A DNA stretch of 64,000 bases, from positions 310,001 to 374,000 of the forward strand of contig MKVT01000013.1 in the NCBI GenBank assembly GCA_001898935.1, read 5' to 3'. Of the stretch, positions 19,729 through 29,367 are shown piece after piece (position 1 is the stretch's first letter; every line of letters begins with the position of its first letter). A model generated the notes under the pieces. That model was not told the origin of the DNA and made no database searches. It saw only the letters and a program-made list of their open reading frames with translations. The DNA is from Paludibacter sp. 47-17 (GTDB taxonomy: Bacteria > Bacteroidota > Bacteroidia > Bacteroidales > Paludibacteraceae). The translations under genes and the position numbers were made by a program.

Positions 19729-22700
19729 TTAGAATGTTAAATTAAGACCAAAAATAACAGTTAACGGCAGAGGGTATCCACCCCAAACACTCGATACCTC
19801 GGGCGAGAAGATGTGTGGAGCCTCGGTCCAGTAACCTAGATTCTGACCGGTTACCGAGAATTCGGCATTGGCAAGACGGGCTTTTTCGACGATTGCTTTC
19901 GGCAGGGTATATCCGATGGTAAGCTCCCGGAACGAGAGATAATCGCCATCGTAGGCAAACATCGATGTATTGCGTGCATAATTACGTTTACCAAGCTGGT
20001 CGGCCCAAGTATAAATCGGATAGGCTGCATTGGGATTTTCGGGGGTCCATGTCAACTTCGTATCGTTGATGGAGTTATACGTCCCCTGCATATTACCCAT
20101 GATCCACGGTGTACGCTGATCCACGATAGTATGCCCTAAAGCATAGTCGAAACGGGCATTCAGACGGATACCTTTGTACGAAACATTGGTATTGAAACCA
20201 CCGGTAATGGTGGGCGTCGAATTACCTACTTTTACAAGATCATAATTATCGATAATATTGTCGCCATTCACATCGCGCCATTTCACATCACCTGGCTCAA
20301 TAGGCAGAGAATTGGCTTTTTCGGTTGCAGTCAGCGTATTAAAAGCTTCAGTTCCTCCATAAAGCGGACGACCGTTGGACCCATTATTACCGGAAGTACG
20401 GTCGATGAGGTTTGCAGGTATTTCGTCTTGCGACTTATAGATCCCTTCGGCAACGAACAGGTAAATATCGCCGGGACGCTGCCCTTCCTGCAAACCGCCT
20501 ACCCATATTTTTTCGTACGGATCGTTGGGATTAGTCCCCGAATATACCTGGAAGGCATTCTGACGGTTGAGTTCCAATCCGTTTTCGGGTAGTTTAATTA
20601 CCTTATTGGCATTGTAGGCCCCCAGTAAACTCACATTCCATTTCAGATTCTTGTTGTCGATAACCGCGTAATTGAACTCGTATTCAAATCCCCGGTTCTG
20701 AAACTCTCCGTTATTGGAAGTAATGGTCGAAATACCCGACAAGGAAGGAACTGTGATGTTGGCAAATTTATCGAAAGTATTACGGTTGTAATAGGTCAGG
20801 TTCGCAGTCAGACGGTTTTTGAAGAAACCTAAATCGAGACCGAATTCGGTAGTATTCGAAGTTTCCCAAATCAAATACGGATTGGCAATTCCCCCGATAG
20901 TATACCCTACCAGATTGTTGTATTTGGTGCTCGCATACGAACCCTGCACGGTGTAGTTTCCTACCCAGTTGGCCGACACATTACCGTTGCGGCCGTAGCT
21001 GGTACGGAACTTACCGAACGACAGCACATTGTCGTATTCGGTCATGAAATCTTCTTTGGTGAATACCCAACCCAACGAAATACCGGGAAAGTTACCGAAA
21101 CGGTTTTGTTCGGCAAGTTTCGAGTAACCGTCGCGACGGAATACAAACGAAGCCAGGTATTTGTCTTTGTAGTCGTAGTTCAGACGTCCGAAATACGAGA
21201 CGATACGGTTGCGGGCATGTTCGGTATCGATCGAACGCAGCCCTTCCTTCGTACTGGTGTATTGCAAGTCGGCAAAGTCGTCGGTCGGAGCACCCGATCC
21301 CGATGCAGCCAGGTTGCGGTAATAGCTTTCGTAGTACTCGTAACCCGCCATGGCCGACACATTATGAGCCTCGGCGAAGGTACGGTTATAGTTCAGCACT
21401 CCGTTGTAAGTCTGATCCACCATGCGCGACGACGAGGCAGAAGAGTTGCGCGTAGTTACCAGTGCTGTCGGAGAGTTTTTATAGTCCTTGTTGAACGATT
21501 CGTAACGGCCATCCGAAATATACCAGTTGGCATTTAATTTCAGCGACAAACCTTCGGCAAGTGCAATGTTGAACGATTGCGCCATGGTAAATTTCGTAGT
21601 ATTATTGTCGCGCACAAATTTTTCGAGCTGGAACGCCTGGTTACCATCACCGGCATTGGGCCCCAACAGGGCTTCGCCTTTTGCATTGTAACCTCGGAAA
21701 GTGGTAGGAAGCGAAAGCACACGGGTAAAATAATTCTGCTCATCACCCTGTGTAGGAGCCAGCCCATACCATTTCGCATCGGCAAAGTTGAACGTCGAGC
21801 TGGATGTCAACCAATCTTTTACCTTATAATCGCCGTTGAACTGGAAAGTAAGACGTTTATACCAGTTACCCACAGCAGTTCCCTCGCTGTCGTTGTATCC
21901 AATACCGGCATAATAGTTTCCTCTATCATTGCCTCCGCTCATGTTGATATTATAATCCTGTGAAGTGGAAGGCGATACGATATTGAAATCGGAAATATCA
22001 AAATTCTTGTAAATGATTTCACCTCCAAACACCGGATCGGTCATGGTGAGCCAACCTTCGTTTTTCAAAAACTCCAGATCGCTGGTAAGTTTCATTGGGC
22101 TCCAGATAGCTTGTGTATTTGTATTACCGTCCAACGGTATCGTGTTGGCAGCATCGGCCCAATATTTATTACCTGTACCATAGGGGGTAGCATTGTTGAG
22201 TGTACCGATAGCAGCCCATGCTTTAATATTGGTGCCGTCAGGATACTGACGGGCAGGTACCACTGTACCATCGGCCTTTGTATATGTACCTACATTGGCA
22301 TTCTTATACGACATACGCATCCAATACAAATAGTCGGTAGCATTCATAAAATCGTAAGGCTCACGAAAATAGTTCATTCCCACTTTTGCTTTTACGCTTA
22401 CGATACCAGGTCCTTTTTTACCACGCTTGGTCGAAACCAGCACCACCCCGTCATTGGCACGGGCACCATAAATAGCTGTTGCTCCGGCATCCTTCAATAC
22501 TTCCATCGATTCGATATCTTCAGGATTAATGTCGCTGAGCGAACCGCGCACCTGACCATCCACAATAATCAGCGGCGAACCCGAACCATCGAAGTTCGTT
22601 CCTCCACGAAGCGTAATCGATGGAGTAGCACCCGGATTCCCCGACGACTGCACCACCCGCAAACCGGCCACAGCACCCGAAAGGGCCTGCGCTGGGTTTG

Positions 22701-23103
22701 AATAAATACCCGTGCTTAACATGTCTTCTTTCACCTTCGAAATCGAGTTGGTCACCTTCGAACGCAGCTGAGTGCCGCCGTATCCGGTCACCACAACCTC
22801 TTCTAAGGCCTTGGTATCTTCGACCAATACCACATTAACAATATTGCTTGCGCCTACACTCAATTGCTGCGTCACAAATCCGATATACGAAACGGAAATT
22901 TGCGAACCCGCCTTTATACGCAAAGTAAACGCTCCGTTGATATCGGTAATCGTACCGTTACCCGGAACCCCTACTTCCACGACACTTGCTCCAATAACCG
23001 GTTCGCTGGCAGCATCGACTACCTTACCGGAAATTGTCCTGTTCTGTGCCGTAACCGACCATACGAACAGTAAATTAAAAAATACAAAAAGCAGTTTTTT
23101 CAT
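19729..23103 (-). CDS. SusC/RagA family TonB-linked outer membrane protein
   Basis: Carboxypeptidase-regulatory-like N-term (ISGKVVDAASEPVIGASVVEVG), LEEVVVTGYGG, SPLIIVDGQVRGSLSDINPEDIESMEVLKDAGATAIYGARANDGVVLVSTKRGKKG. Confidence 0.97.
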   Translation of the reverse strand: MKKLLFVFFNLLFVWSVTAQNRTISGKVVDAASEPVIGASVVEVGVPGNGTITDINGAFTLRIKAGSQISVSYIGFVTQQLSVGASNIVNVVLVEDTKALEEVVVTGYGGTQLRSKVTNSISKVKEDMLSTGIYSNPAQALSGAVAGLRVVQSSGNPGATPSITLRGGTNFDGSGSPLIIVDGQVRGSLSDINPEDIESMEVLKDAGATAIYGARANDGVVLVSTKRGKKGPGIVSVKAKVGMNYFREPYDFMNATDYLYWMRMSYKNANVGTYTKADGTVVPARQYPDGTNIKAWAAIGTLNNATPYGTGNKYWADAANTIPLDGNTNTQAIWSPMKLTSDLEFLKNEGWLTMTDPVFGGEIIYKNFDISDFNIVSPSTSQDYNINMSGGNDRGNYYAGIGYNDSEGTAVGNWYKRLTFQFNGDYKVKDWLTSSSTFNFADAKWYGLAPTQGDEQNYFTRVLSLPTTFRGYNAKGEALLGPNAGDGNQAFQLEKFVRDNNTTKFTMAQSFNIALAEGLSLKLNANWYISDGRYESFNKDYKNSPTALVTTRNSSASSSRMVDQTYNGVLNYNRTFAEAHNVSAMAGYEYYESYYRNLAASGSGAPTDDFADLQYTSTKEGLRSIDTEHARNRIVSYFGRLNYDYKDKYLASFVFRRDGYSKLAEQNRFGNFPGISLGWVFTKEDFMTEYDNVLSFGKFRTSYGRNGNVSANWVGNYTVQGSYASTKYNNLVGYTIGGIANPYLIWETSNTTEFGLDLGFFKNRLTANLTYYNRNTFDKFANITVPSLSGISTITSNNGEFQNRGFEYEFNYAVIDNKNLKWNVSLLGAYNANKVIKLPENGLELNRQNAFQVYSGTNPNDPYEKIWVGGLQEGQRPGDIYLFVAEGIYKSQDEIPANLIDRTSGNNGSNGRPLYGGTEAFNTLTATEKANSLPIEPGDVKWRDVNGDNIIDNYDLVKVGNSTPTITGGFNTNVSYKGIRLNARFDYALGHTIVDQRTPWIMGNMQGTYNSINDTKLTWTPENPNAAYPIYTWADQLGKRNYARNTSMFAYDGDYLSFRELTIGYTLPKAIVEKARLANAEFSVTGQNLGYWTEAPHIFSPEVSSVWGGYPLPLTVIFGLNLTF

Positions 23104-23138
23104 GTGTTTTGAGAATTAAATTTGTGTTTGAATCGCTA

Positions 23139-24434
23139 TTATTTTTTAAGGAAAACTTCGTCGTTAAGCATTTCTTCACAAAGCAAATGCGCGTAAATCA
23201 TCATCCGGGGAATATGAAAAGGACCTTTAAACAAATTCCCTTTTGCAGGCTGGGCAACCTTCCCGTCGCGGTGCAGGTAACCGTACCATTCGCCGTATTC
23301 CCTGTCGGCAAAATGTTGGTAGGCGTATTTATGTATCTTGCGGTGCATTTCCAGGTATCGGGCATCGCCCGTTGCCCTGTAGGCATAAAGCGTCGCAATA
23401 ATCGCCTCTGTTTGAGGCCACCAGAACTTCATGTCCTGGGCATAGTCCTGACAGGGCAGATTGCGGCAATCGCGGAAATTGATAATCCCACCGTGTTCCT
23501 CGTCCCAACCCCATTTCCACGACCAATCGAGAATAGTGGTAGCCATCGTAACAAGCTCCTGATCCCATCCCCGGTAACGCGCTTCGTCGAGCAAAAACCA
23601 GGAAGTCTCGATAGCATGCCCCGGGTTGATCATGCGCCCCATACCGGTATCGATGAATTCTCCTTTCATGCCCACTGTTTCAAGCACCGCCTCAAACTCG
23701 GGATGCATGAAATAATGCTTGATTTCAAAAACCGATTCTGCAATCTGAGCTTCGAGCACCGGATCGCTGATGGCTTCACGAATACGGGCAGCCGTATTCA
23801 GCAAGATCATAGGAAGCGAATGTCCTCTGACCTGAAGATGCTCCGTGTACTTAGCCGTTAACGCACCCGGAGTATTTTTAAAATAAAGAATCCGCTTGAA
23901 AAGATCGACTGCCTTCGCAGCATACGAGGTATCGCCCGAAGCCTGCGAATACTCTGCCATCGCAATGGCGGCAAAACTTTCCGAAAACAAATACCGGCGT
24001 TTCCGCAAGGGCTTACCCTCGGCAGTCATTTCAAAATACATTCGTCCGTCGGTATCAAAACAGTATTTTTCGATGAAGTCGATGGCCGATCGCGAGGCCT
24101 CCAACCACTCGGTACGCGGCTCGATTTTGTTGTAAGCCGATGCAAATGTGTAAGCCGCTCTCCCCTGAAACCAAACCGATTTGGTCGAATCCATCAATGA
24201 CCCGTCCCGGTCGACACAGGTGTAAAATCCGCCGTGAACACGGTCCAGACCGTGGGTTAACCAAAAAGGTAAAATATTAGTCACCAAATCTGTGTAGTAC
24301 CGTAATCCACACTCTTTCAGATAATGCACTTCAGCCGATTTCATACGATCCGTTTTTTCCGATTCCTTAACTTCTTGTTCCTTGACTCCTACCTGAAAAG
24401 TATTCGTCTCTTTTTCAACTCTTCCGTTCAACAT
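23139..24434 (-). CDS. AGE family epimerase/isomerase (N-acylglucosamine 2-epimerase-like)
   Basis: GGFYTCVDRDGSLMDSTKSVWFQGRAAYTFASAYN, GHSLPMILLNTA, WWPQTEAIIATLYAY. True start may be the internal Met at 24344. Confidence 0.88.
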   Translation of the reverse strand: MLNGRVEKETNTFQVGVKEQEVKESEKTDRMKSAEVHYLKECGLRYYTDLVTNILPFWLTHGLDRVHGGFYTCVDRDGSLMDSTKSVWFQGRAAYTFASAYNKIEPRTEWLEASRSAIDFIEKYCFDTDGRMYFEMTAEGKPLRKRRYLFSESFAAIAMAEYSQASGDTSYAAKAVDLFKRILYFKNTPGALTAKYTEHLQVRGHSLPMILLNTAARIREAISDPVLEAQIAESVFEIKHYFMHPEFEAVLETVGMKGEFIDTGMGRMINPGHAIETSWFLLDEARYRGWDQELVTMATTILDWSWKWGWDEEHGGIINFRDCRNLPCQDYAQDMKFWWPQTEAIIATLYAYRATGDARYLEMHRKIHKYAYQHFADREYGEWYGYLHRDGKVAQPAKGNLFKGPFHIPRMMIYAHLLCEEMLNDEVFLKK

Positions 24435-24559
24435 AGCTATATTTTAATAATAATCCCTATTTTATATAAAACCAACATACACACCATATTAACAACTTTG
24501 AAATATGATTGTAAGTTAATTTAAATGCCCAAATAAAACACATCATTTTATTTCGACAG

Positions 24560-24590
24560 CAAATATAAATATATTATTTTATTAATTAAT
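24560..24590 (-). promoter_or_regulatory. Promoter/operator upstream of the AGE-SusC-SusD operon
   Basis: CAAATATAAATATATTATTTTATTAATTAAT: TATATTTG (-7) on - strand plus the AT-rich element shared with 5455-5484. Confidence 0.45.
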
Positions 24591-24645
24591 GCGTTTTTGT
24601 AAAATATTTTTATTTTATGCTGTTAAACATATTTTTCATAAAAAA

Positions 24646-24680
24646 ACCAGCCGGATGTAGTTAAACTACATCCGGCTGGT
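24646..24680 (-). terminator. Intrinsic terminator after lipocalin gene
   Basis: ACCAGCCGGATGTAGT taa ACTACATCCGGCTGGT, perfect 16-bp arms; A-run on + side gives U-run on -. Confidence 0.85.
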
Positions 24681-24705
24681 CGGAAAACGATCAACTGTTT
24701 AATGC

Positions 24706-25233
24706 TCAGGGAGTATGCTCCACCCAGATTAATTTACCGGTATCGAAGCCGATCGACTGCGCGAATTGCACGTAACGATCGCGCACTTCCTGCGGTATCG
24801 TTTTGGTACGTGCCAATATCCACAAATAATCGAGACTGCTCCCCGCAACAAGAGCATAGGTATAGGCTTCGTCGAGCGCAATCACATTATACCCCCCGTA
24901 GAACGGACCGAAAAAAGAGACCTTCAATCGGGCCTCGTCGGTGGCGTCAACGAATTTCGCTTTTCCTACCGACTCCTTCCATTGCCCTTTTACATAGTTG
25001 AATCCGCGATTCACTACTTTAATCGTACCATCTTCATTCAGCGAATAGTGGGCCGTAGTATTGTTCAGATCTTTTTCAAACCTGAAATCGAATCGCGCTA
25101 TTTCATACCAGGTACCCAGGTATTTATCCTTGTCAAACGGCTTTACAGCCACCGCTCCCTCGGGCACAGGATAGCTCCGGCAGCCCGCCAACAGAGTTAT
25201 CAAACTCATCATCAGCATTAATTGCTTTTTCAT
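24706..25233 (-). CDS. Lipocalin family lipoprotein (Blc-like)
   Basis: Lipobox LITLLAGC; DKDKYLGTWYEIARFDFRFEKDLNNTTAHYSLNEDGTIKVVNRG, YLWILART. Start at the internal Met. Confidence 0.92.
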   Translation of the reverse strand: MKKQLMLMMSLITLLAGCRSYPVPEGAVAVKPFDKDKYLGTWYEIARFDFRFEKDLNNTTAHYSLNEDGTIKVVNRGFNYVKGQWKESVGKAKFVDATDEARLKVSFFGPFYGGYNVIALDEAYTYALVAGSSLDYLWILARTKTIPQEVRDRYVQFAQSIGFDTGKLIWVEHTP

Positions 25234-25296
25234 ATACTGCTTAATTTTTAAATCCTCCGGCACAAACCACAGCGTTACCGGACTCCATTTATCCGA

Positions 25297-27060
25297 TCAG
25301 CTAAATAACTTTTCAATCTGATCTTTGTAACGCTCCTCAATCACGTTACGTTTTATTTTAAGTGTCGGCGACAGCATACCGTTAGGCTGCGTCCATTCGT
25401 CGGGAACCAGAATCCAACGTTTCACCTGCTCAAAATCGCCAAAATTCTGATTGTATTTTTTCACTTCTTCCGTATAACGCTTCTGAACTACCGGATGCTT
25501 TACCAGCTCTTCGTTGGTAGCGGCGTCTACATGGTGCAGCTTGGCCCACGACTTGAGATATACAAAATCGGGAGTCATAATGGCGGCGGCAAATTTCTTA
25601 TTCTCTCCTAGTACAATCATCTGATCGATAAGGGGCGATTCGGTAAACTTCGACTCAACGGCCTGCGGATTCACATACTTGCCGAACGATGTTTTGAAAA
25701 TACTTTTCAGCCTGCCGGTAATGATCAGCTGACCTTCGGTGGTAAACTTACCGGTATCGCCGGTATGGAACCAGCCATCGGCATCGATCACCTGGGCAGT
25801 CAGATCGGGATCGCGGTAATAACCAAGCATCACATTATGCCCACGGCACAAAATCTCGTCGCGCTCGCCCAACTTCACTTCTACGCCCGGAAGCGGCAAA
25901 CCTACCGTGCCGAACTTGCGCCCGTTCTTTCCCCGCTGACTTACGGCAATCACCGGCGAAGTCTCACTCAATCCGTAACCTTCGAACACCGGCATCCCGA
26001 TTGCCGAGAAAAAGGAAGCCATATGCGGCTGAATCGCCGACCCGCCCGATACGACTATATCGAAATTCCCTCCGATAGCCGCACGCCATTTCGAATAAAT
26101 CAGCTTATCGGCCAGCTTCAGCTGCCATTGCTGCCAGGCACTCATCCCTTCGAGCTGGTAACGGGTGGCCAGATGAAAGGCCCAGTAATAGATATTGCGC
26201 TGTACAAACGACAACTTCTTACCGGCCAGGTACAATTTATCGTAGATCTTTTCGAGCAGGCGGGGAACTGCCGACATCATGGTAGGATTCACCTCTTTAA
26301 TATTGTCGGCTATGGTAGCCAGACTCTCGGCATAATACACCGACATGCCCAGGAATTGGTACAGGTACACCAACATCCGTTCGTAAGCATGGCACAAAGG
26401 CAGGAAGCTCAGCGAGGTCTTGCTCCAGGTGGAGGGCGTCGTTTTCAGATTTTCGATCTGACTTACAATGTTACTATGCGAAAGCATCACTCCTTTGGGA
26501 TTACCGGTGGTGCCCGAAGTGTAAATAATGGTGGCAAGATCACCGGTTCTTACCGAATCTTTCAATGCTTGCAATTTTTCCGGCGCCTGATGTTCGCGAC
26601 CCAACTCAATCAGTTGATCCAGAAACTTATAATCGCCATCGGTTTCGTCGAACACGAAAATCGATTTCAGCGTTTTCACATCGGGCAATACCGGCTCCAG
26701 TTTACGACGCAGATCCTTTCCTTCGATGAAAATCATTTTCATCTCGGCATGGTTAAGAATGTAACGATAATCCTCCTGACTAATGGTGGGATAAATAGGA
26801 ATTGAAATGGCTCCAATCTGCATAATGGCCATATCGAGCATGTTCCACTGCGGACGGTTGCCGCTTACAATGCCTACATTATCGCCGGGCTTGATACCCT
26901 GCTGCAGCATCCCGTAACTAATCAGGTTGGTGAGTTCAACATATTCCTGAATACTGTACTTGCGCCACTGCCCAGCTCTTTTGTAGGCCAGTGCTGCCTC
27001 TTGCTGCGGATACTGTTCCAGGTAGTTATCCAGCAAATCAAATATACGCGTTATCTTCAT
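25297..27060 (-). CDS. AMP-dependent long-chain fatty acid--CoA ligase
   Basis: TIIYTSGTTGNPKGVMLSHSNI, GYGLSETSPVIAVS, DGWFHTGDTGKF. Confidence 0.93.
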   Translation of the reverse strand: MKITRIFDLLDNYLEQYPQQEAALAYKRAGQWRKYSIQEYVELTNLISYGMLQQGIKPGDNVGIVSGNRPQWNMLDMAIMQIGAISIPIYPTISQEDYRYILNHAEMKMIFIEGKDLRRKLEPVLPDVKTLKSIFVFDETDGDYKFLDQLIELGREHQAPEKLQALKDSVRTGDLATIIYTSGTTGNPKGVMLSHSNIVSQIENLKTTPSTWSKTSLSFLPLCHAYERMLVYLYQFLGMSVYYAESLATIADNIKEVNPTMMSAVPRLLEKIYDKLYLAGKKLSFVQRNIYYWAFHLATRYQLEGMSAWQQWQLKLADKLIYSKWRAAIGGNFDIVVSGGSAIQPHMASFFSAIGMPVFEGYGLSETSPVIAVSQRGKNGRKFGTVGLPLPGVEVKLGERDEILCRGHNVMLGYYRDPDLTAQVIDADGWFHTGDTGKFTTEGQLIITGRLKSIFKTSFGKYVNPQAVESKFTESPLIDQMIVLGENKKFAAAIMTPDFVYLKSWAKLHHVDAATNEELVKHPVVQKRYTEEVKKYNQNFGDFEQVKRWILVPDEWTQPNGMLSPTLKIKRNVIEERYKDQIEKLFS

Positions 27061-27144
27061 ATTTGTAAAAATTTGTTATTCAGGTCAAAAGTATAAAATT
27101 ATTTGAAATCCACCTGCATATCATTAACAATTAATAGTTAACAA

Positions 27145-27912
27145 TTACTTCAATACCATATACACGGCTACGACCACCAGAAAGAGTGCATATATTTTTT
27201 TAAAGTGATTAGAGGCCATTTTCACCCCCACCAACGAACCCAGCAATGCGCCCGCCAGAATTCCTCCCGCTATCAAAGCTGCCGAGGCGATATTCAGGTG
27301 ACCGGCATCGGCATAAATCAACACGCCTGGCAATCCTACCGGCAATTGCAACGAGGCAAGCGAAGTAGCCACCGCCATCTTTGGCGAGTAGTGAAACACA
27401 GCCATCAGCATGGGCACAATCACAATTCCTCCCCCCTTACCAAACAGGCCGGCAAAGACGCCTGCCGCCAGCCCCACCGCCACAAACGACCAAACCGGAA
27501 ACGATTTTGCCGGAGGAAGGACTTCCGTCTTTTTTTCTTTTTTACGAACCAACGAAGGGACATCCAGGTAACTAACCGCTACATAAATAAGTATGGCGGC
27601 ATACAAAGCCGAAAGTAATTTTTCGCTGATATTGACTGCGATTTCACCCCCGAAAAAAGAACCTATAAACAACCCGAGCGCTATCCACAACGATTCTTTA
27701 ATATTGACATGTCCCGCCTTATAGTACGACCATACGCCCAAAATCCCTACCGGCAACAGCATGGCTGCCAGCGATGTGGCGTTGGCATCGAGAATCTCCA
27801 TCCCGAAAAACACAATCAGCGAAGGCACAAGCACGATCCCGCCGCCTATCCCAAACAGCCCCGACAGCACTCCCGCAGCCAGTCCAAGCACTATATATCC
27901 TGCTTCAGTCAT
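27145..27912 (-). CDS. TSUP family (TauE/SafE) sulfite exporter-like permease
   Basis: GLAAGVLSGLFGIGGGIVLVPSLIVFFG and repeat GLAAGVFAGLFGKGGGIVIVPMLMAVF. Confidence 0.92.
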   Translation of the reverse strand: MTEAGYIVLGLAAGVLSGLFGIGGGIVLVPSLIVFFGMEILDANATSLAAMLLPVGILGVWSYYKAGHVNIKESLWIALGLFIGSFFGGEIAVNISEKLLSALYAAILIYVAVSYLDVPSLVRKKEKKTEVLPPAKSFPVWSFVAVGLAAGVFAGLFGKGGGIVIVPMLMAVFHYSPKMAVATSLASLQLPVGLPGVLIYADAGHLNIASAALIAGGILAGALLGSLVGVKMASNHFKKIYALFLVVVAVYMVLK

Positions 27913-27977
27913 TGTTCCGAATAAAAAAACACAAAGATACGATTTTCCGGGCCTTCTTCAAAGACAAAAGTTTTTGC

Positions 27978-27985
27978 TATTTTTG
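27978..27985 (+). promoter_or_regulatory. Bacteroidetes -7 element for the serine hydrolase gene
   Basis: TATTTTTG (TAnnTTTG) about 28 bp before ATG 28013. Confidence 0.55.
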
Positions 27986-28012
27986 CAGGATAACCAAATC
28001 GGGAAACACCAT

Positions 28013-29365
28013 ATGAAACGGATTATCCTCAAATCGATAGTCGGAGCGCTGCTGCTGGCCATCGTCGGCGGACTGTACTACATCCACCTGCTCACCCCCG
28101 TCATTACCGGATATGCTGCCAAAAACCTGGCGTCGGGGGTTTTCGTAGCCCATCGCACCCAGGAAAGCATGGAACAAACCGACCTCAACTTTTCGTTCAT
28201 CCGTTTTACGTCCAACACCGTCGACACGGTTAACAAAGAAGTGACCAGCCGGTTTCTATGGGCCGAATCGAAAGCAATTTATATCGATGGTTTCGGCTGT
28301 ACACTCGTGCGCGGCTTTACCGAAGAGGAAATTCGCAACCGGCCTTACACCCGCGTCGAACTACCTGCCACCGATCCCGACACGGTCGACTGGCCCGCCG
28401 GCGATCGACTGGCCGATACCGTTCCCGGCAATGTCGATCGGCAACAGCTGAATAGTGCACTCGACAGAGCTTTTGCCGACACCACCGGCACGCAGGGTAC
28501 GTTTGCCGTGGCCGTTGCCTACCGGAATCAATTGATTGCCGAGCGGTACCGCGACGGATTTTCGGAGCAAAATCGCTTTCTGAGCTGGTCGATGGCCAAA
28601 AGCATTACGCATGCACTCGCCGGAATACTGGTCAGAAAAGGGCAACTCGACATCCACCAACCGATAAATCTGCCCGAATGGCAACACGATGACCGTTCGC
28701 AAATCACCCTCAATCACCTGATGCATATGAACGCCGGGCAAGAATGGAACGAAAACTACGGGAATTTGTCGGACGTAACACTGATGCTCCACAAATCGGC
28801 CGATATGGCCCGTTTTTCAATGCAGAAAAAAAGCGTTGCTCCCCCCGACTCGCTCTGGCTGTATAATTCGGGCGCTACCAATATTGTCAGCCTGCAGATC
28901 CGCCGCATCATCGACAACGACGCCGACTATTACGCTTTTCCCCGACGGGAGCTTTTCAACCCGCTGGGAATGCGTAGCGCTATTTTCGAAACCGATGCAT
29001 CGGGTACATTCGTGGGCTCGTCGTATGTGTATGCGTCGATGCGCGACTATGTACGCTTCGGGCTGCTGTACCTCAACAAAGGCAACTGGCTGGGCAATCA
29101 GCTGTTACCCGAAGGCTGGACCGACCAGGCCATGCAGCCTGCCGGCGGCTCGGGGGGCCGGTACGGCTCCCTCTTCTGGCTCAACCGGTCGGGCGATTAT
29201 CCCGACGCTCCGGCCGACCTGTTTATGTGTCGCGGCCACGACGGACAATACATCTATATAATCCCTTCGATGCAGTTGGTAATCGTACGCACCGGCTTCT
29301 CGAAAAAAGGGCAGTTCGACTATAACGCATTTGTCTCATCTATTCTAAAATCCATTCAGCATTAA
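28013..29365 (+). CDS. Beta-lactamase-like serine hydrolase (class C / penicillin-binding family)
   Basis: SxxK-like FLSWSMAKSITHALAGILVRKGQLD, LYNSGATNIVSLQIRR, FMCRGHDGQYIYIIPSMQLVIVRTG. Start reassigned to ATG 28013 downstream of the promoter. Confidence 0.88.
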   Translation: MKRIILKSIVGALLLAIVGGLYYIHLLTPVITGYAAKNLASGVFVAHRTQESMEQTDLNFSFIRFTSNTVDTVNKEVTSRFLWAESKAIYIDGFGCTLVRGFTEEEIRNRPYTRVELPATDPDTVDWPAGDRLADTVPGNVDRQQLNSALDRAFADTTGTQGTFAVAVAYRNQLIAERYRDGFSEQNRFLSWSMAKSITHALAGILVRKGQLDIHQPINLPEWQHDDRSQITLNHLMHMNAGQEWNENYGNLSDVTLMLHKSADMARFSMQKKSVAPPDSLWLYNSGATNIVSLQIRRIIDNDADYYAFPRRELFNPLGMRSAIFETDASGTFVGSSYVYASMRDYVRFGLLYLNKGNWLGNQLLPEGWTDQAMQPAGGSGGRYGSLFWLNRSGDYPDAPADLFMCRGHDGQYIYIIPSMQLVIVRTGFSKKGQFDYNAFVSSILKSIQH

Positions 29366-29367
29366 TC

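Noticed and set aside
22111-22701. 196-aa + strand ORF inside the SusC gene
   Set aside because: Antisense to a well-supported SusC coding region; no domain recognisable.
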